A DNA stretch of 64,000 nt from Eledone cirrhosa (GCA_964016885.1 OZ024741.1:33915527-33979526); one strand, 5' to 3'; positions 1 through 12,061 are shown, counted from the stretch's first letter. Translations and numbers: made by a program. Notes: generated by a model not told the origin, from the sequence alone.

Positions 1-226
1 TACCCTGCTAACAAGGTTTGGATGGGTCTACATAGATCAAGTAAGTACTGAAGCAGGGCTACTGATCTCCCAGATAGACCTATGCCTCACTTATGTATGG
101 TCTCAAGTTCTACCAAGTGCACAGGAAAGGTCATCATGTCTTTGAAACAACTGGGGTCCTCCAAACCCTTTGTTTGGTAAGCTTTCTATGGCTGGATGCC
201 CTTCCTATCATCAACCATAAAGGACA
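1..226 (-). mobile_element. LINE/SINE 3' tail fragment
   Basis: Reading the minus strand, the segment carries the tail motif that recurs through the window (a 'ggcatccagc'-type block followed toward the window edge by 'ctagcaggg'-type sequence). Related copies lie at 1285-1875, 29243-29500, 51704-51815 and 58770-59200. It is cut by the window start, so its simple-repeat end is not visible. No coding content. Confidence 0.55.
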
Positions 227-358
227 TCTGCTTGTAAGATTCTGCCCTTATAGGTATAAAATTGTTGTTCAATCACAGGTCAGCCATGAACAAATACCAC
301 AACGCATTCTATCTGCCATTTTAACGACTCTGACAATTCACCTTATATATATATATAT

Positions 359-1076
359 TTAACCAACCATTTAGCATTTACATTACTCTTTATATACTAC
401 TAGCCGAATTACCTGCGCTTTGGTTTCACACATCTTTTTTTTGTAAGAAAATGATGATTGATTTTAAATCAATGATATAATTTATGGAGAAAAACTCTGC
501 ATTTCAATATTACTCAATGTAAAATGTAATGCATGAAAAATTGGAAAACATTATTTTTTGTAATATATAAAATCAAAATTACATTATTAAATATTATTCT
601 TGTAAATAATTTTTTGAAAATATCAATTCAAAACTTTTGTGAATAGGCATCATATCTTGTCATTTACCTATGGTTTAAATTTCATATAAATCGAAGGGAA
701 AACATTTTCAGATTGGGTTTGTGCCCCTGGGGATCCCTTTGATTAAAATGAAATATACTTATCCAAGTACCCTGGGCAATGTAGTTTCAGAATATATATG
801 GTTATGGGGGTTTATCTCCAAAACCATACGAGGAGTTTGTGAACAAACAAACAAACAGACAGGAACTACAACTTTATATATAGAGATTGTATTTTCACAG
901 TAAAGTCTTTACCTCATAATTACCTCACATAATATCGAATCTATGAGATTTTTGTATTATTTATTTTGAGAACAATTGCTTAATGTCAGTATGAGCAGCC
1001 GGTTACCACTGGTTTGAACAGAAAGAGGTGAGAGAATTCTGGCCAGATACAGCTGGTTTAAATGCTAAAGGGTTAA
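359..1076. mobile_element. piggyBac-type MITE (TTAA-flanked), split by an insertion
   Basis: TTAA at 359-362 and at 1073-1076 bracket an element with a right terminus that reads as the reverse complement of CCCTTTAGCATTT. The left end (about 359-400) and the right part (about 885-1076) match intact copies at 18818-19046 and 45896-46083, but about 485 bp of foreign DNA separates them. The TTAA target site and CCY termini are typical of piggyBac-derived MITEs. No transposase is present. Confidence 0.6.
400..884 (+). mobile_element. Insertion inside the TTAA MITE, possible retroposon
   Basis: An AT-rich segment starting near 'tagccgaattacctgcg' and ending with an 'aacaaacaaacagacagg' run followed by an AT-rich tail. 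That tail style resembles the 3' ends of some RTE-type retroposons, but I cannot assign the family. It interrupts the MITE at 359-1076, so it arrived later. No convincing reading frame. Confidence 0.4.
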
Positions 1077-1284
1077 TAATTACTACATCCCCTCTCCCCA
1101 TACACAAACCAGCCACCCTACCCTTTACTCATCCCTTACCCCTTACCTATCATGTCCCTCACCCTCACCATATTGATCACATCCATAACACCACTACATC
1201 CCCATACATTAATCAGCCACTCCTACTCTTTACTTTGCCAAATCCTCACAAACACCTATAACCATACCTATCTCCCTCACCAGA

Positions 1285-1880
1285 GATGAGGGCTCTACAG
1301 TTGGGTCTATGACCTCTCTAGCGACGGTGCCAGGAAAATGAACCCAGTACACCCTGTTAGGTGGTTGGTGACAGGAAGGGCACCCCACTGTAGAAATCAT
1401 GCCTAAAAGGGTTGAGTGGATCCTTTAGTTGTGTCAAAGACACAACAACCTCTCTGGTGTAGGTGATCTACACAATAAAAGCACCCAGTCCACACTGTAA
1501 AGTGGTTGGTGTTAGGAAGGGCATCCAGCTGTAAAAAGGTTGAGAGGACCCTTTAGTTGTGTAAAGGACATGACACCCTTCCTAATGTTGGTGATCTACA
1601 CAATAAAAGCACCCAGTACACACTGTAAAATGGTCGGTGATAGGAAGGACATCCAGCTGTAGAAAGCTTGCCAAACAAGGGGTTAGGAGGACCCTTCAGT
1701 TTGTATTAAAAGATACAACTTCTCTTCTGTACTTGATATGACCATACGCAAATGGGATACAAATCCCTAAGCCTGTCAGGGAGGTCATTAGCCCTGCTTC
1801 AGTACTGACTTGGTCTATGTAGACTCGTCCAACCCATGCTAGCAGGGAAAGTGGATGTTACATGATGATGATTATATGCA
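1285..1880 (+). mobile_element. LINE/SINE 3' tail region with three tandem monomers
   Basis: Three diverged monomers of about 125 bp (near 1335, 1481 and 1608) each contain an 'acccagt..acactgtaa' block, 'ggttggtg', and 'aggaagggcatccagctg'. The segment ends with 'gctagcagggaaagtgga' followed by a short GAT-type repeat. This is the recurrent 3' tail of the window's retroposons in plus orientation, amplified internally. No coding content. Confidence 0.55.
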
Positions 1881-1974
1881 TGTGTGTATACACACACATG
1901 CATATAATATATATATGTATATATATATACATACACACATATATGTATTTAGACACAGACACATATAATATAAT
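1880..1974. repeat. CA/TA-rich microsatellite
   Basis: Alternating (CA), (TA) and ATGC-type dinucleotide repeats between two retroposon copies. Confidence 0.85.
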
Positions 1975-2323
1975 CATCATCATCATTCATCATCATTTCT
2001 TTTTACGTCCACTTTTCCCTGCTTGCAAGGGTGGGACGGAAACTGATGCTGGCATGATTTCTACAGCTGGATGCCCTTCCTAACACCAACCTCATTTACA
2101 GTGAGTGCTGGGTGCTTTTTTGCCGTGGCACCTCCACGACCACTTTGCAGTGGAATGATAGGGATCCCAGTCCCTATCATCTCATTTCTACAGCTGAGTA
2201 AACTGGAGCAATGTGAAATAAAGTGTCTTGCTCAAGGAAACAACACATCACCCGGTCTGAGAATTGAACCCACAACCTTTCGATTGCAAGGCCAATGCTC
2301 TAACCACTAAGCCATGTGCCTCC
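1975..2323 (-). mobile_element. tRNA-derived SINE with LINE-like tail
   Basis: On the minus strand the copy runs from a tRNA-like head at 2323 (A-box-like 'ggcttagtggttagag', B-box-like 'gttcaattctc') through a central 'cttgagcaagacacttta' block to a tail containing 'ggcatccagctgtagaaa' and 'cccttgcaagcaggg', ending in a GAT-type repeat at 1975. The same structure occurs in plus orientation at 30879-31268 and 51122-51472. The head is too diverged to be a working tRNA gene. Confidence 0.75.
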
Positions 2324-2329
2324 GTTATA

Positions 2330-2716
2330 TATAAATATAATTATGTGTATATATATATTTGTCAGTATTGCTGTTACTGCTATTATCTATATAAAGATCT
2401 CTGCTCTACCTCCACCACATCCCCCATAGATAAGCCAAATTTCTTTCAGTTTGCTTGCTTACCCATAAGGAGGATAGGTAGGGGTTATTTTAAGGAGTTG
2501 GGATGCTTCTGGTGATGGTTGTGGTGGTGGTGATGTTGGTGGTGGTGGTGGTGAAATTTGTTTTTACTATGGGTTCAGGTATGAGGGTGAGAGTTATATA
2601 ATTCCAAATATATATGAGTGTGTGTGTATGAGTGTATGTATGTATGTATGTATGTATATATATACATATATGTACATATACACACATACATATATGTACA
2701 CATATACACACATACA

Positions 2717-2778
<62 letters not shown>

Positions 2779-2900
2779 CAAAGGCATACATATATACATA
2801 CATACATATATATATATGTGTGTGTATACATATATAGTATGTATGGATACACATACATAATATACACACACCCAACAGACATACATACACATCTTATCAC
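2330..2900. repeat. TA/TG/CA microsatellites and a GGT tract
   Basis: GGT/GTG trinucleotides at about 2512-2560, GTAT/GTGT and CATA repeats at 2618-2720, and a (TA)n run at about 2722-2773, then further CATA repeats. Open frames on both strands here are purely compositional. Confidence 0.9.
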
Positions 2901-2924
2901 CCATCTTACAATCTGAACAAAAAT

Positions 2925-3245
2925 CCATGAAATCAGCCACGACTACCACCACCACCACCATTACCACCACTACCACCACTGCAACCACAACTACTGCTAC
3001 TACTACAACTACTACCACCAAAACTATTATAGCTTCCACTGTAATTGTTACCACCACCACCACTTCTACAACTATTACTTCAACTAAAACCACAACTACC
3101 ACCACTACACTGCAACAACTACCACTTTTATAAGCCCGATTACCTTCACACTACCGCCCTAACATCATCACCACACTTACTACCACCACTACAACTATTA
3201 CCACCACCACCACTACTACCACTACAACTAATGCCACCACCAGAT
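2925..3245. repeat. (ACC)n/(ACT)n trinucleotide tract
   Basis: Imperfect ACC/ACT/AAC trinucleotides over about 320 bp. All apparent peptides are homopolymer-like (Thr, Pro/Leu) and not evidence of a gene. Confidence 0.9.
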
Positions 3246-3284
3246 TATAGTTGTGTTGGTGGTAGTGATGGTAGTGGTTTAGAG

Positions 3285-3715
3285 CTGGTGGTGTGTAGTT
3301 GTCTTTGTAATAATGTATTGGTGTGTGCGTGTGTGCATATGTTTTTACATATGTATGTAAGTAAAGGTACATTAATATGTGTGTGTTTATGTGTTGATGT
3401 GTGTTTGTGTTGTGTGTGTATTGATATGTATGCAAATTTCATTTTCAGTATATACATGTGTGTGTATATGTTAGTGTAATGTGTGTCTATATATTTAGTG
3501 AGTGTATATGTTAGTGTAATGTATCTATAAATCTTAGTGTGTATGTGAGTGTTGTGTTTGTGTGTAATGTGTGTCTATATATATATCTTAGTGTGTGTGT
3601 ATCTGTAACTCGTGTGTGTATCTGTAACTCATGTGTGATTGTGTATGTGTGTGTATCTGTAACTTGTTTGTGTGTGTGTATCTGTAACTTGTGTGTGTGT
3701 GTATGGTGATGTGAG
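3285..3715. repeat. GT-rich minisatellite
   Basis: GTGT runs interspersed with short units such as 'gtgtatctgtaact' (about 3590-3700) and 'gtatatgttagtgtaatg' (about 3460-3530). Confidence 0.8.
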
Positions 3716-3959
3716 ATATGGTGTTATGGAAGTTAAAATGCTGGTTTAAAAGATAAAAAGCTAATTGTTTACTTTCTTCATTTAGTAATTCCTTGTATTG
3801 CTGCTCTCCTTCCATGCCCACCTCTACCAAATCACCAACACCACCATTGCAGTACCACACCATTCCCATTATGAGAAACATCACCATTGCCACCACCACT
3901 ACAACACACAATACAACAATGATGATGATGATGAACATATTACTGAGGACTTTAACAAT

Positions 3960-6900
3960 CTTGATCTGTGGGATACCACCATACCATCTACACCACAGCT
4001 GTGGGATACCACCATACCATCTACACCACAGCTGTGGGATACCACCATACCATCTACACCACAGCTGTGGGATACCACCATACCATCTACACCACAGCTG
4101 TGGGATACCACCATACCATCTACACCACAGCTGTGGGATACCACCATACTATCTACACTACAGATGAGGGATACCACCATACCATCTACACTACAGATGA
4201 GGGATACCACCATACCATCTACACTACAGATGAGGGATACCACCATACCATCTACACTACAGCTGTGGGATACCACCATACCATCTACACTACAGATGAG
4301 GGATACCACCATACCATCTACACTACAGATGAGGGATACCACCATACTATCTACACTACAGCTGTGGGATACCACCATACCATCTACACTACAGATGAGG
4401 GATACCACCATACCATCTACACTACAGATGAGGGATACCACCATACTATCTACACTACAGCTGTGGGATACCACCATACCATCTACACTACAGATGAGGG
4501 ATACCACCATACTATCTACACTACAGATGAGGGATACCACCATACCATCTACACTACAGATGAGGGATACCACCATACCATCTACACTACAGATGAGGGA
4601 TACCACCATACCATCTACACTACAGATGAGGGATACCACCATACTATCTACACTACAGCTGTGGGATACCACCATACCATCTACACCACAGCTGTGGGAT
4701 ACCACCATACCATCTACACCACAGCTGTGGGATACCACCATACCATCTACACTACAGATGAGGGATACCACCATACTATCTACACTACAGATGAGGGATA
4801 CCACCATACTATCTACACTACAGCTGTGGGATACCACCATACTATCTACACTACAGATGAGGGATACCACCATACCATCTACACTACAGCTGTGGGATAC
4901 CACCATACCATCTACACTACAGCTGTGGGATACCACCATACTATCTACACTACAGATGAGGGATACCACCATACTATCTACACTACAGATGAGGGATACC
5001 ACCATACTATCTACACTACAGATGAGGGATACCACCATACTATCTACACCACAGCTGTGGGATACCACCATACTATCTACACCACAGCTGTGGGATACCA
5101 CCATACCATCTACACTACAGATGAGGGATACCACCATACTATCTACACTACAGATGAGGGATACCACCATACTATCTACACCACAGCTGTGGGATACCAC
5201 CATACTATCTACACCACAGCTGTGGGATACCACCATACCATCTACACTACAGATGAGGGATACCACCATACCATCTACACTACAGATGAGGGATACCACC
5301 ATACTATCTACACTACAGATGAGGGATACCACCATACCATCTACACCACAGCTGTGGGATACCACCATACCATCTACACTACAGCTGTGGGATACCACCA
5401 TACCATCTACACCACAGCTGTGGGATACCACCATACTATCTACACTACAGCTGTGGGATACCACCATACCATCTACACCACAGCTGTGGGATACCACCAT
5501 ACCATCTACACTACAGATGAGGGATACCACCATACTATCTACACCACAGCTGTGGGATACCACCAAACCATCTACACTACACCACAGCTGTGGGATAGCA
5601 CCATACCATCTACACCACAGCTGTGGGATACCACCAAACCATCTACACCACAGCTGTGGGATACCACCAAACCATCTACACTACAGCTGTGGGATACCAC
5701 CATACCATCTACACCACAGCTGTGGGATACCACCATACCATCTACACCACAGCTGTGGGATACCACCATACCATCTACACCACAGCTGTGGGATACCACC
5801 ATACCATCTACACCACAGCTGTGGGATACCACCAAACCATCTACACCACAGCTGTGGGATACCACCATACTATCTACACTACAGATGAGGGATACCACCA
5901 TACCATCTACACTACAGATGAGGGATACCACCATACCATCTACACCACAGCTGTGGGATACCACCATACCATCTACACTACACCACAGCTGTGGGATACC
6001 ACCAAACCATCTACACTACACCACAGCTGAGGGATACCACCATACCATCTACACCACAGCTGTGGAATACCACCATACCATCTACACTACACCACAGCTG
6101 TGGAATACCACCATACCATCTACACCACAGCTGTGGGATACCACCATACCATCTACACTACACCACAGCTGTGGGATACCACCATACCATCTACACTACA
6201 CCACAGCTGTGGGATACCACCAAACCATCTACCCTACACCACAGCTGAGGGATACCACCATACCATCTACCCTACACCACAGCTGTGGGATACCACCATA
6301 CCATCTACACCACAGCTGTGGGATACCACCATACTATCTACACCACAGCTGTGGGATACCACCATACCATCTACACCACAGCTGTGGGATACCACCATAC
6401 CATCTACACTACAGATGAGGGATACCACCATACCATCTACACTACAGATGAGGGATACCACCATACTATCTACACTACAGATGAGGGATACCACCATACT
6501 ATCTACACCACAGCTGTGGAATACCACCATACCATCTACACTACAGATGAGGGATACCACCATACCATCTACACTACACCACAGCTGTGGGATACCACCA
6601 TACCATCTACACCACAGCTGTGGAATACCACCATACCATCTACACTACACCACAGCTGTGGGATACCACCATACCATCTACACCACAGCTGTGGGATACC
6701 ACCATACCATCTACACTACACCACAGCTGTGGGATACCACCATACCATCTACACTACACCACAGCTGTGGGATACCACCAAACCATCTACCCTACACCAC
6801 AGCTGAGGGATACCACCATACCATCTACCCTACACCACAGCTGTGGGATACCACCATACCATCTACACCACAGCTGTGGGATACCACCATACCATCTACA

Positions 6901-7545
6901 CCACAGCTGTGGGATACCACCATACCATCTACACCACAGCTGTGGAATACCACCAAACCATCTACACCACAGCTGTGGGATACCACCATACCATCTACAC
7001 CACAGCTGTGGGATACCACCATACCATCTACACCACAGCTGTGGGATACCACCATAGCATCTACACTACACCACAGCTGTGGGATACCACCATACCATCT
7101 ACCCTACACCACAGCTGTGGGATACCACCATACCATCTACACCACAGCTGAGGGATACCACCATACCATCTACACTACAGATGAGGGATACCACCATACC
7201 ATCTACACCACAGCTGTGGGATACCACCATACCATCTACACCACAGCTGTGGAATACCACCAAACCATCTACACCACAGCTGTGGGATACCACCATACCA
7301 TCTACACCACAGCTGTGGGATACCACCATAGCATCTACACTACACCACAGCTGTGGGATACCACCATACCATCTACCCTACACCACAGCTGTGGGATACC
7401 ACCATACCATCTACACCACAGCTGAGGGATACCACCATACCATCTACACTACACCACAGCTGAGGGATACCACCATACCATCTACACTACACCACAGCTG
7501 TGGGATACCACCATACCATCTACCCTACAACTGAGGGATACCACT
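3960..7545. repeat. 33-bp minisatellite array, ~3.6 kb
   Basis: About 105 tandem units of 33 bp (11 codons). Two main variants alternate: one with 'cagctgtgggatacc' after 'acacca', the other with 'cagatgagggatacc' after 'acacta'. From about 5575 on, units with an extra 'actac' (38 bp) and a 'tggaatacc' variant appear, and blocks of several units recur (for example about 6100-6300 and 6640-6850), indicating block duplication. Because 33 is a multiple of three, frames on both strands stay open for up to about 800 codons, encoding only repeats of an 11-residue unit. I see no start context, splice evidence or non-repeat domain, so I do not call a gene. Confidence 0.95.
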
Positions 7546-7717
7546 AGCTGGTCAGTATATGTCAGTCAGTAGCTGGTCAGTATTACTCTATCATGTGTTC
7601 TGACAGTTCGAGGCCATGCTGGGGCACCACCATTATCTGTTTATCTCACCTCTAAAGTATATGACAGAGCACCAGAAAATTATATAATACACCATATGAC
7701 TTACAACACCTCTATAT

Positions 7718-7806
7718 CATTGTTATATTCATTGTTTCCATGTTTGCATGGGTTAGGACGTGACCTTTCAGGCAGGTTTTCTACAGCTGGGTACCAACCC
7801 ATATCT
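7718..7806 (-). mobile_element. Short retroposon tail fragment
   Basis: A minus-strand relic of the common tail: 'tgcatgggttagga' followed by 'ggcaggttttctacagctg'. Too short and diverged to assign beyond that. Confidence 0.4.
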
Positions 7807-8149
7807 TATTCTAAGTATGGTATGAGATGTCATTGACATTCCAGCTATCAGACTGTTATGCTTCAAGATATGCTGCTTATGCTGGACATAAAACAAATGT
7901 CACTGCTCTTTTCTGTTGTCTTTTTGTTTTGTTTTTATAAACAGCCTATATGATGTTACACACACATACACACACACATATACACATGCAGATACACACA
8001 CACACACATACACTTCACTTGGTGGTAGAGACAGAAGGAGAATGTTAATTTTTTTTTTTTTTTTTTTATTACATTAGACTTTTTTTTATTGTTGATAATA
8101 TTTTATTTGAAAATACTCAAATATATTTCTAGGATAAAATTACATAAAA

Positions 8150-8222
8150 ATAATTGTTTCTACTTTAGGCACAAGGCCAGCAATTATCCAGTGCATTACT
8201 GGTACTTTATTTTATCGATAAA
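8150..8222 (-). mobile_element. OR1/OK-type SINE 3' fragment
   Basis: The 3' end of the tRNA-derived SINE that is common in this window: reading plus, 'tttctactttaggcacaagg' then 'ccagcaattatcc' and 'attactggtactttatttta'. The tRNA-like head is missing. Confidence 0.75.
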
Positions 8223-8595
8223 AATAATAAAGAATTTCTGTCTCTGTCCATGAAAATCCCTCACAAGACATTTGTCAATAAAGAACTATAGTAGAAGACA
8301 CTTCCTCAAAGTTTCATGCTGTATTATGATTCTAAAGTGAACTTCTTAACCACACAGCCATACTTGTATATATATATATATATATATATAGATAATTTAA
8401 TATATCAACTAACATAAGCGCACAGATGCACGCCCATGCCAGCAAATACACAGGTTATGTCATAGTACCTAGGTGGTTCAATGCAGGAGAATGCAGAACA
8501 ATAATATAAAGGACGTAAAATAAAAAAATATTTTTTAAAAAAAAAAAAAAAATTTAAAAAAAATTTAAAAAAAATGTTTTTCTTACTTAAATTTT

Positions 8596-8679
8596 CACTC
8601 CAACTAATTAGTTTCTGCAATGGGATAAAGACAGTTACGTAATTCAACTGTCGAGAATTCATTGCGTCATCAGGAAGTC
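8596..8679 (-). ncRNA. Hammerhead ribozyme-like motif, unit A
   Basis: Minus-strand copy of the motif described in detail at 10209-10290, with the same box, stems and GUU triplet. The predicted cleavage point lies between 8602 and 8601. Distance to the same point in unit B is 571 bp. Confidence 0.6.
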
Positions 8680-9166
8680 TATTCTCAGTTAAGTCTCCAG
8701 GCAATGCGCGGACACTGGCGGCTCATATAAAAATAATAATAATTCGGTAGATCGAACAGCTTGCGAGGACTGAATTCTATGTACCGAAATTCTCACTGCT
8801 TCAAGTCAAATGGCCGATTCTAAAGAATCAATCACGTGACACAGAGGCTAGTTAGAAGGAATGGGATGGTAAGATGACTGACGCCTACTAACACCCCAAA
8901 AAAAAATTTTTTTAGAAGTGGTTTTGGCAAGTTTGCTCGACAAATCAGTGATTTGGAGATAAATATAGATAATTTAATATATCAACTAACATAAGCGCAC
9001 AGATGCACGCCCATGCCAGCAAATACACAGGTTATGTCATAGTACCTAGGTGGTTCAATGCAGGAGAATGCAGAACAATAATATAAAGGACGTAAAATAA
9101 AAAAATATTTTTTTAAAAAAAAATTTAAAAAAAATTTAAAAAAAATTTTTTTCTTACTTAAATTTT

Positions 9167-9250
9167 CACTCCAACTAATTAGTTTCTGCAATGGGATAAA
9201 GACAGTTACGTAATTCAACTGTCGAGAATTCATTGCGTCATCAGGAAGTC
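9167..9250 (-). ncRNA. Hammerhead ribozyme-like motif, unit B
   Basis: Minus-strand copy identical in its core to those in unit A and in the inverted copy. The predicted cleavage point lies between 9173 and 9172. A self-cleaving RNA spanning units A and B would release a ~571-nt monomer. Confidence 0.6.
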
Positions 9251-10208
9251 TATTCTCAGTTAAGTCTCCAGGCAATGCGCGGACACTGGCGGCTCATATA
9301 AAAATAATAATAATTCGGTAGATCGAACAGCTTGCGAGGACTGAATTCTATGTACCGAAATTCTCACTGCTTCAAGTCAAATGGCCGATTCTAAAGAATC
9401 AATCACGTGACACAGAGGCTAGTTAGAAGGAATGGGATGGTAAGATGACTGACGCCTACTAACACCCCAAAAAAAAAAAAATTTTTTTAGAAGTGGTTTT
9501 GGCAAGTTTGCTCGACAAATCAGTGATTTGGAGATAAATATAGATAATTTAATATATCAACTAACATAAGCGCACAGATGCACGCCCATGCCAGCAAATA
9601 CACAGGTTATGTCATAGTACCTAGGTGGTTCAATGCAGGAGAATGCAGAACAATAATATAAAGGACGTAAAATAAAAAAATATTTTTTTAAAAAAAAAAA
9701 TTTAAAAAAAAAATTTAAAAAAAATTTAAAAATTTAAAAATTTAAAAATTTAAAAATTTAAAAATTTAAAAAAAAAATATTTTTTTATTTTACGTCCTTT
9801 ATATTATTGTTCTGCATTCTCCTGCATTGAACCACCTAGGTACTATGACATAACCTGTGTATTTGCTGGCATGGGCGTGCATCTGTGCGCTTATGTTAGT
9901 TGATATATTAAATTATCTATATTTATCTCCAAATCACTGATTTGTCGAGCAAACTTGCCAAAACCACTTCTAAAAAAATTTTTTTTTTTGGGGTGTTAGT
10001 AGGCGTCAGTCATCTTACCATCCCATTCCTTCTAACTAGCCTCTGTGTCACGTGATTGATTCTTTAGAATCGGCCATTTGACTTGAAGCAGTGAGAATTT
10101 CGGTACATAGAATTCAGTCCTCGCAAGCTGTTCGATCTACCGAATTATTATTATTTTTATATGAGCCGCCAGTGTCCGCGCATTGCCTGGAGACTTAACT
10201 GAGAATAG

Positions 10209-10290
10209 ACTTCCTGATGACGCAATGAATTCTCGACAGTTGAATTACGTAACTGTCTTTATCCCATTGCAGAAACTAATTAGTTGGAGT
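10209..10290 (+). ncRNA. Hammerhead ribozyme-like motif, inverted copy
   Basis: Read 5'-3': stem I strand ACTTC (10209-10213), box CTGATGA (10214-10220), stem II GCAATG (10222-10227) with CATTGC (10265-10270), an inner hairpin ACAGTT/AACTGT (10236-10241 with 10251-10256), GAAA (10272-10275), stem III ACTA/TAGT with a 2-nt loop (10275-10284), triplet GTT (10283-10285), then GGAGT (10286-10290) closing stem I with one G.U pair. Weak point: the pair next to the core (10221 with 10271) is C-A rather than the usual G-C. The box and GAAA match the hammerhead consensus exactly. Type I topology. Confidence 0.62.
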
Positions 10291-10370
10291 GAAAATTTAA
10301 GTAAGAAAAAAATTTTTTTTAAATTTTTTTTAAATTTTTTTTTTAAAAAAATATTTTTTTATTTTACGTC

Positions 10371-10375
<5 letters not shown>

Positions 10376-10420
<45 letters not shown>
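10376..10420. repeat. (TA)n tract
   Basis: About 20 TA dinucleotides between the hammerhead array and the next repeat. Confidence 0.95.
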
Positions 10421-10421
<1 letters not shown>

Positions 10422-10560
10422 GGAAAAATTTGAACAGGAACAAAACAGAGAGGCAGTACAACGAATGTTTATTAATTTCACGCTCTGGAGAATGGGATGT
10501 TGGTGGGGAACGACGTTTCGGGCATAAGCCCTTCCTCGGGTGAGAAGTGTGTAGGAACAG
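10420..10560 (-). mobile_element. TA-flanked repeat with a hammerhead-like hairpin
   Basis: Begins 'atggaaaaatttgaacagg', a sequence found again after a (TA)n tract at 53304-53395. The minus strand contains a GGGC-TTAT-GCCC hairpin immediately followed by GAAAC and GTC (about 10511-10535), preceded by CCGAGGA where a hammerhead would have CUGANGA. There is one extra A before the hairpin and no visible stem I, so I treat this only as hammerhead-like. Confidence 0.45.
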
Positions 10561-11940
10561 AGTTCAAAGGGTGTGTAGGGGAGTGGTGGAGAGACATATA
10601 GCGAAAGGAAACGGTGCGAATGAAATTAAAAATAAAAATAAAGCATGATCAAAATACAAGGAATGAAATAAATTTAAATATAAAAGCATGATCAAAATAA
10701 ACTGAAATTAAAAGGGGAGTAAAACAGGTGGTGGAAGGGTGTTGGGTGTGTAGGGGTGGTGGCGGGTGGAGTGGGGAGAGGGAGACGGGGTGTCCGAGCG
10801 GGGAGGGCTGAAGGTGGTGTGTGTGTGTAGGTGTACGTGTATGTGAAAGTAAGGGTTGGGGGAAGAACGGGGTTGCATGTTCAGGAAGAGGTGTGTGTGT
10901 GTGGGGGGGGGGTTGTAGGTCGGAGTGTCTGTGCGTGTGTGGATAGAGGGGTGGGGGGAGAGGAATCAGGAGGCTGAGGGTGTAAATATGTGGTGGAAAG
11001 CACGTGTGTGTGGGGTTTAAGCGTGTTGTGGGTGTAGGTGGCGTGTGGAGAAAAAAATTTTTTGGGGTGTGTGTGTGGGTGAGTTATATAGGTGATTACG
11101 TAAGAGGATGGTTGAAAAGTTGGTAAAATCCGATGATGTTTAGTGGATTCTGTGCTGGTCAAGTTCTCCGTATGAGTATTCCATGAAGCGATGGTCGGAA
11201 GAGGAGAGATGTGGGGTGCGCGCGCAACAGGAAGTGGTCAAGCAGTAGGAGTGCTGTGTGTCTGTTTGTGCTGGGAGGTGGTCAGAAGGCATAGCAGCAG
11301 TCGGTGGAATGGTAAAGGGGCGAGGATGGGTAGGTGTGAAAGTTGGAGTGAGGAGGGTGTGTGTGTGTGCGTATTAGTAGAGGTGTTAGTGGGATGAGTG
11401 AGTGTGGAGCGAGGGTGTGGGTGGAGCGGGGAGAGAAGGGTGTGTGTAGTTCTATGGAGGGAGTGTGGTGTACTGGTGTGTGTAGTAGTTTGATGAAGGG
11501 GTGTTAGTGGGTGTTAGTATACGGGAGGTGGGGAGGGGTTGAATGCAGGTGTGAGTGGGGGTTAGTGGTGGTAGGGTGTGTAGAGTTGGTGGTGTACGAG
11601 GGTGTGTGGGTACGTGTGCGTGGGGTTGGGGGGTGTTAGTGAGGTTAGTTGCGGGGTGGTGGGATGAAGGTGTGGGGGTGAGAGGTGTGGGGGTGAGGGT
11701 TAGTGGTGGTAGTAGGGTATGTGTTTAGTGTGAGCGCGTGTATATATGTGCCGGTGGGTGTGTGCGTGGGATAAGGAGGGGGGAGGAGGAGAAGAAGGGA
11801 GGGATGTGTATGTTAGTTGGGGAAGGGTGGTCAGATGAGGGGTGTGTTAGTGATGTTAGTGGGGGATAAGTGTGGGGGGAGGGGGGCGGTCGAAGGCTAA
11901 AGGAATAAGGGTGGGGAGTTCAGGCCGGGGGGAGTGTGGG
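10561..11940. repeat. G/T-rich degenerate repeat region
   Basis: About 1.4 kb strongly enriched in G and T on the plus strand ('gtgtgtgtgg', 'ggtggtggg', 'gttagtg' words) without a clean period. It may have grown from the element at 10420-10560. No supported gene. Confidence 0.7.
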
Positions 11941-11954
11941 TCTGTAAGATGAAG

Positions 11955-11984
11955 ATAGTATATATATATAGATAGTATATATAT

Positions 11985-12061
<77 letters not shown>
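11955..12061. repeat. (TA)n tract
   Basis: About 100 bp of nearly pure TA dinucleotides. Confidence 0.95.

Larger units (their letters stand above)
8391..10378. mobile_element. Retrozyme/Penelope-like tandem array with inverted end
   Basis: Head-to-tail units A (8391-8967) and B (8968-9542), a partial unit C (9543 to about 9730), then an inverted partial copy (about 9731-10378). The unit length is 571-577 bp, varying only in poly-A/poly-T runs. Outside those runs the copies look nearly identical. The array is bounded by (TA)n tracts on both sides (about 8367-8390 and 10376-10418). Each full unit contains a hammerhead-ribozyme-like motif, listed separately. No reverse transcriptase is encoded. 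Tandem hammerhead-bearing repeats with inverted partial copies in TA-rich sites are typical of Penelope-like elements and retrozymes; the assignment is inferred from that architecture. Confidence 0.65.

Noticed and set aside
3798..7534. Very long open frames (about 700-800 codons) on the plus strand and 555 codons on the minus strand
   Set aside because: The 33-bp period keeps any stop-free frame open; the product is only an 11-residue repeat with no other domain, and frames are open on both strands.
10496..10556. A full hammerhead ribozyme on the minus strand at the GGGC-TTAT-GCCC-GAAAC-GTC hairpin
   Set aside because: The box reads CCGAGGA instead of CUGANGA, there is one extra base before stem II, stem III is not formed, and I could not pair stem I. 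It was kept only as hammerhead-like.
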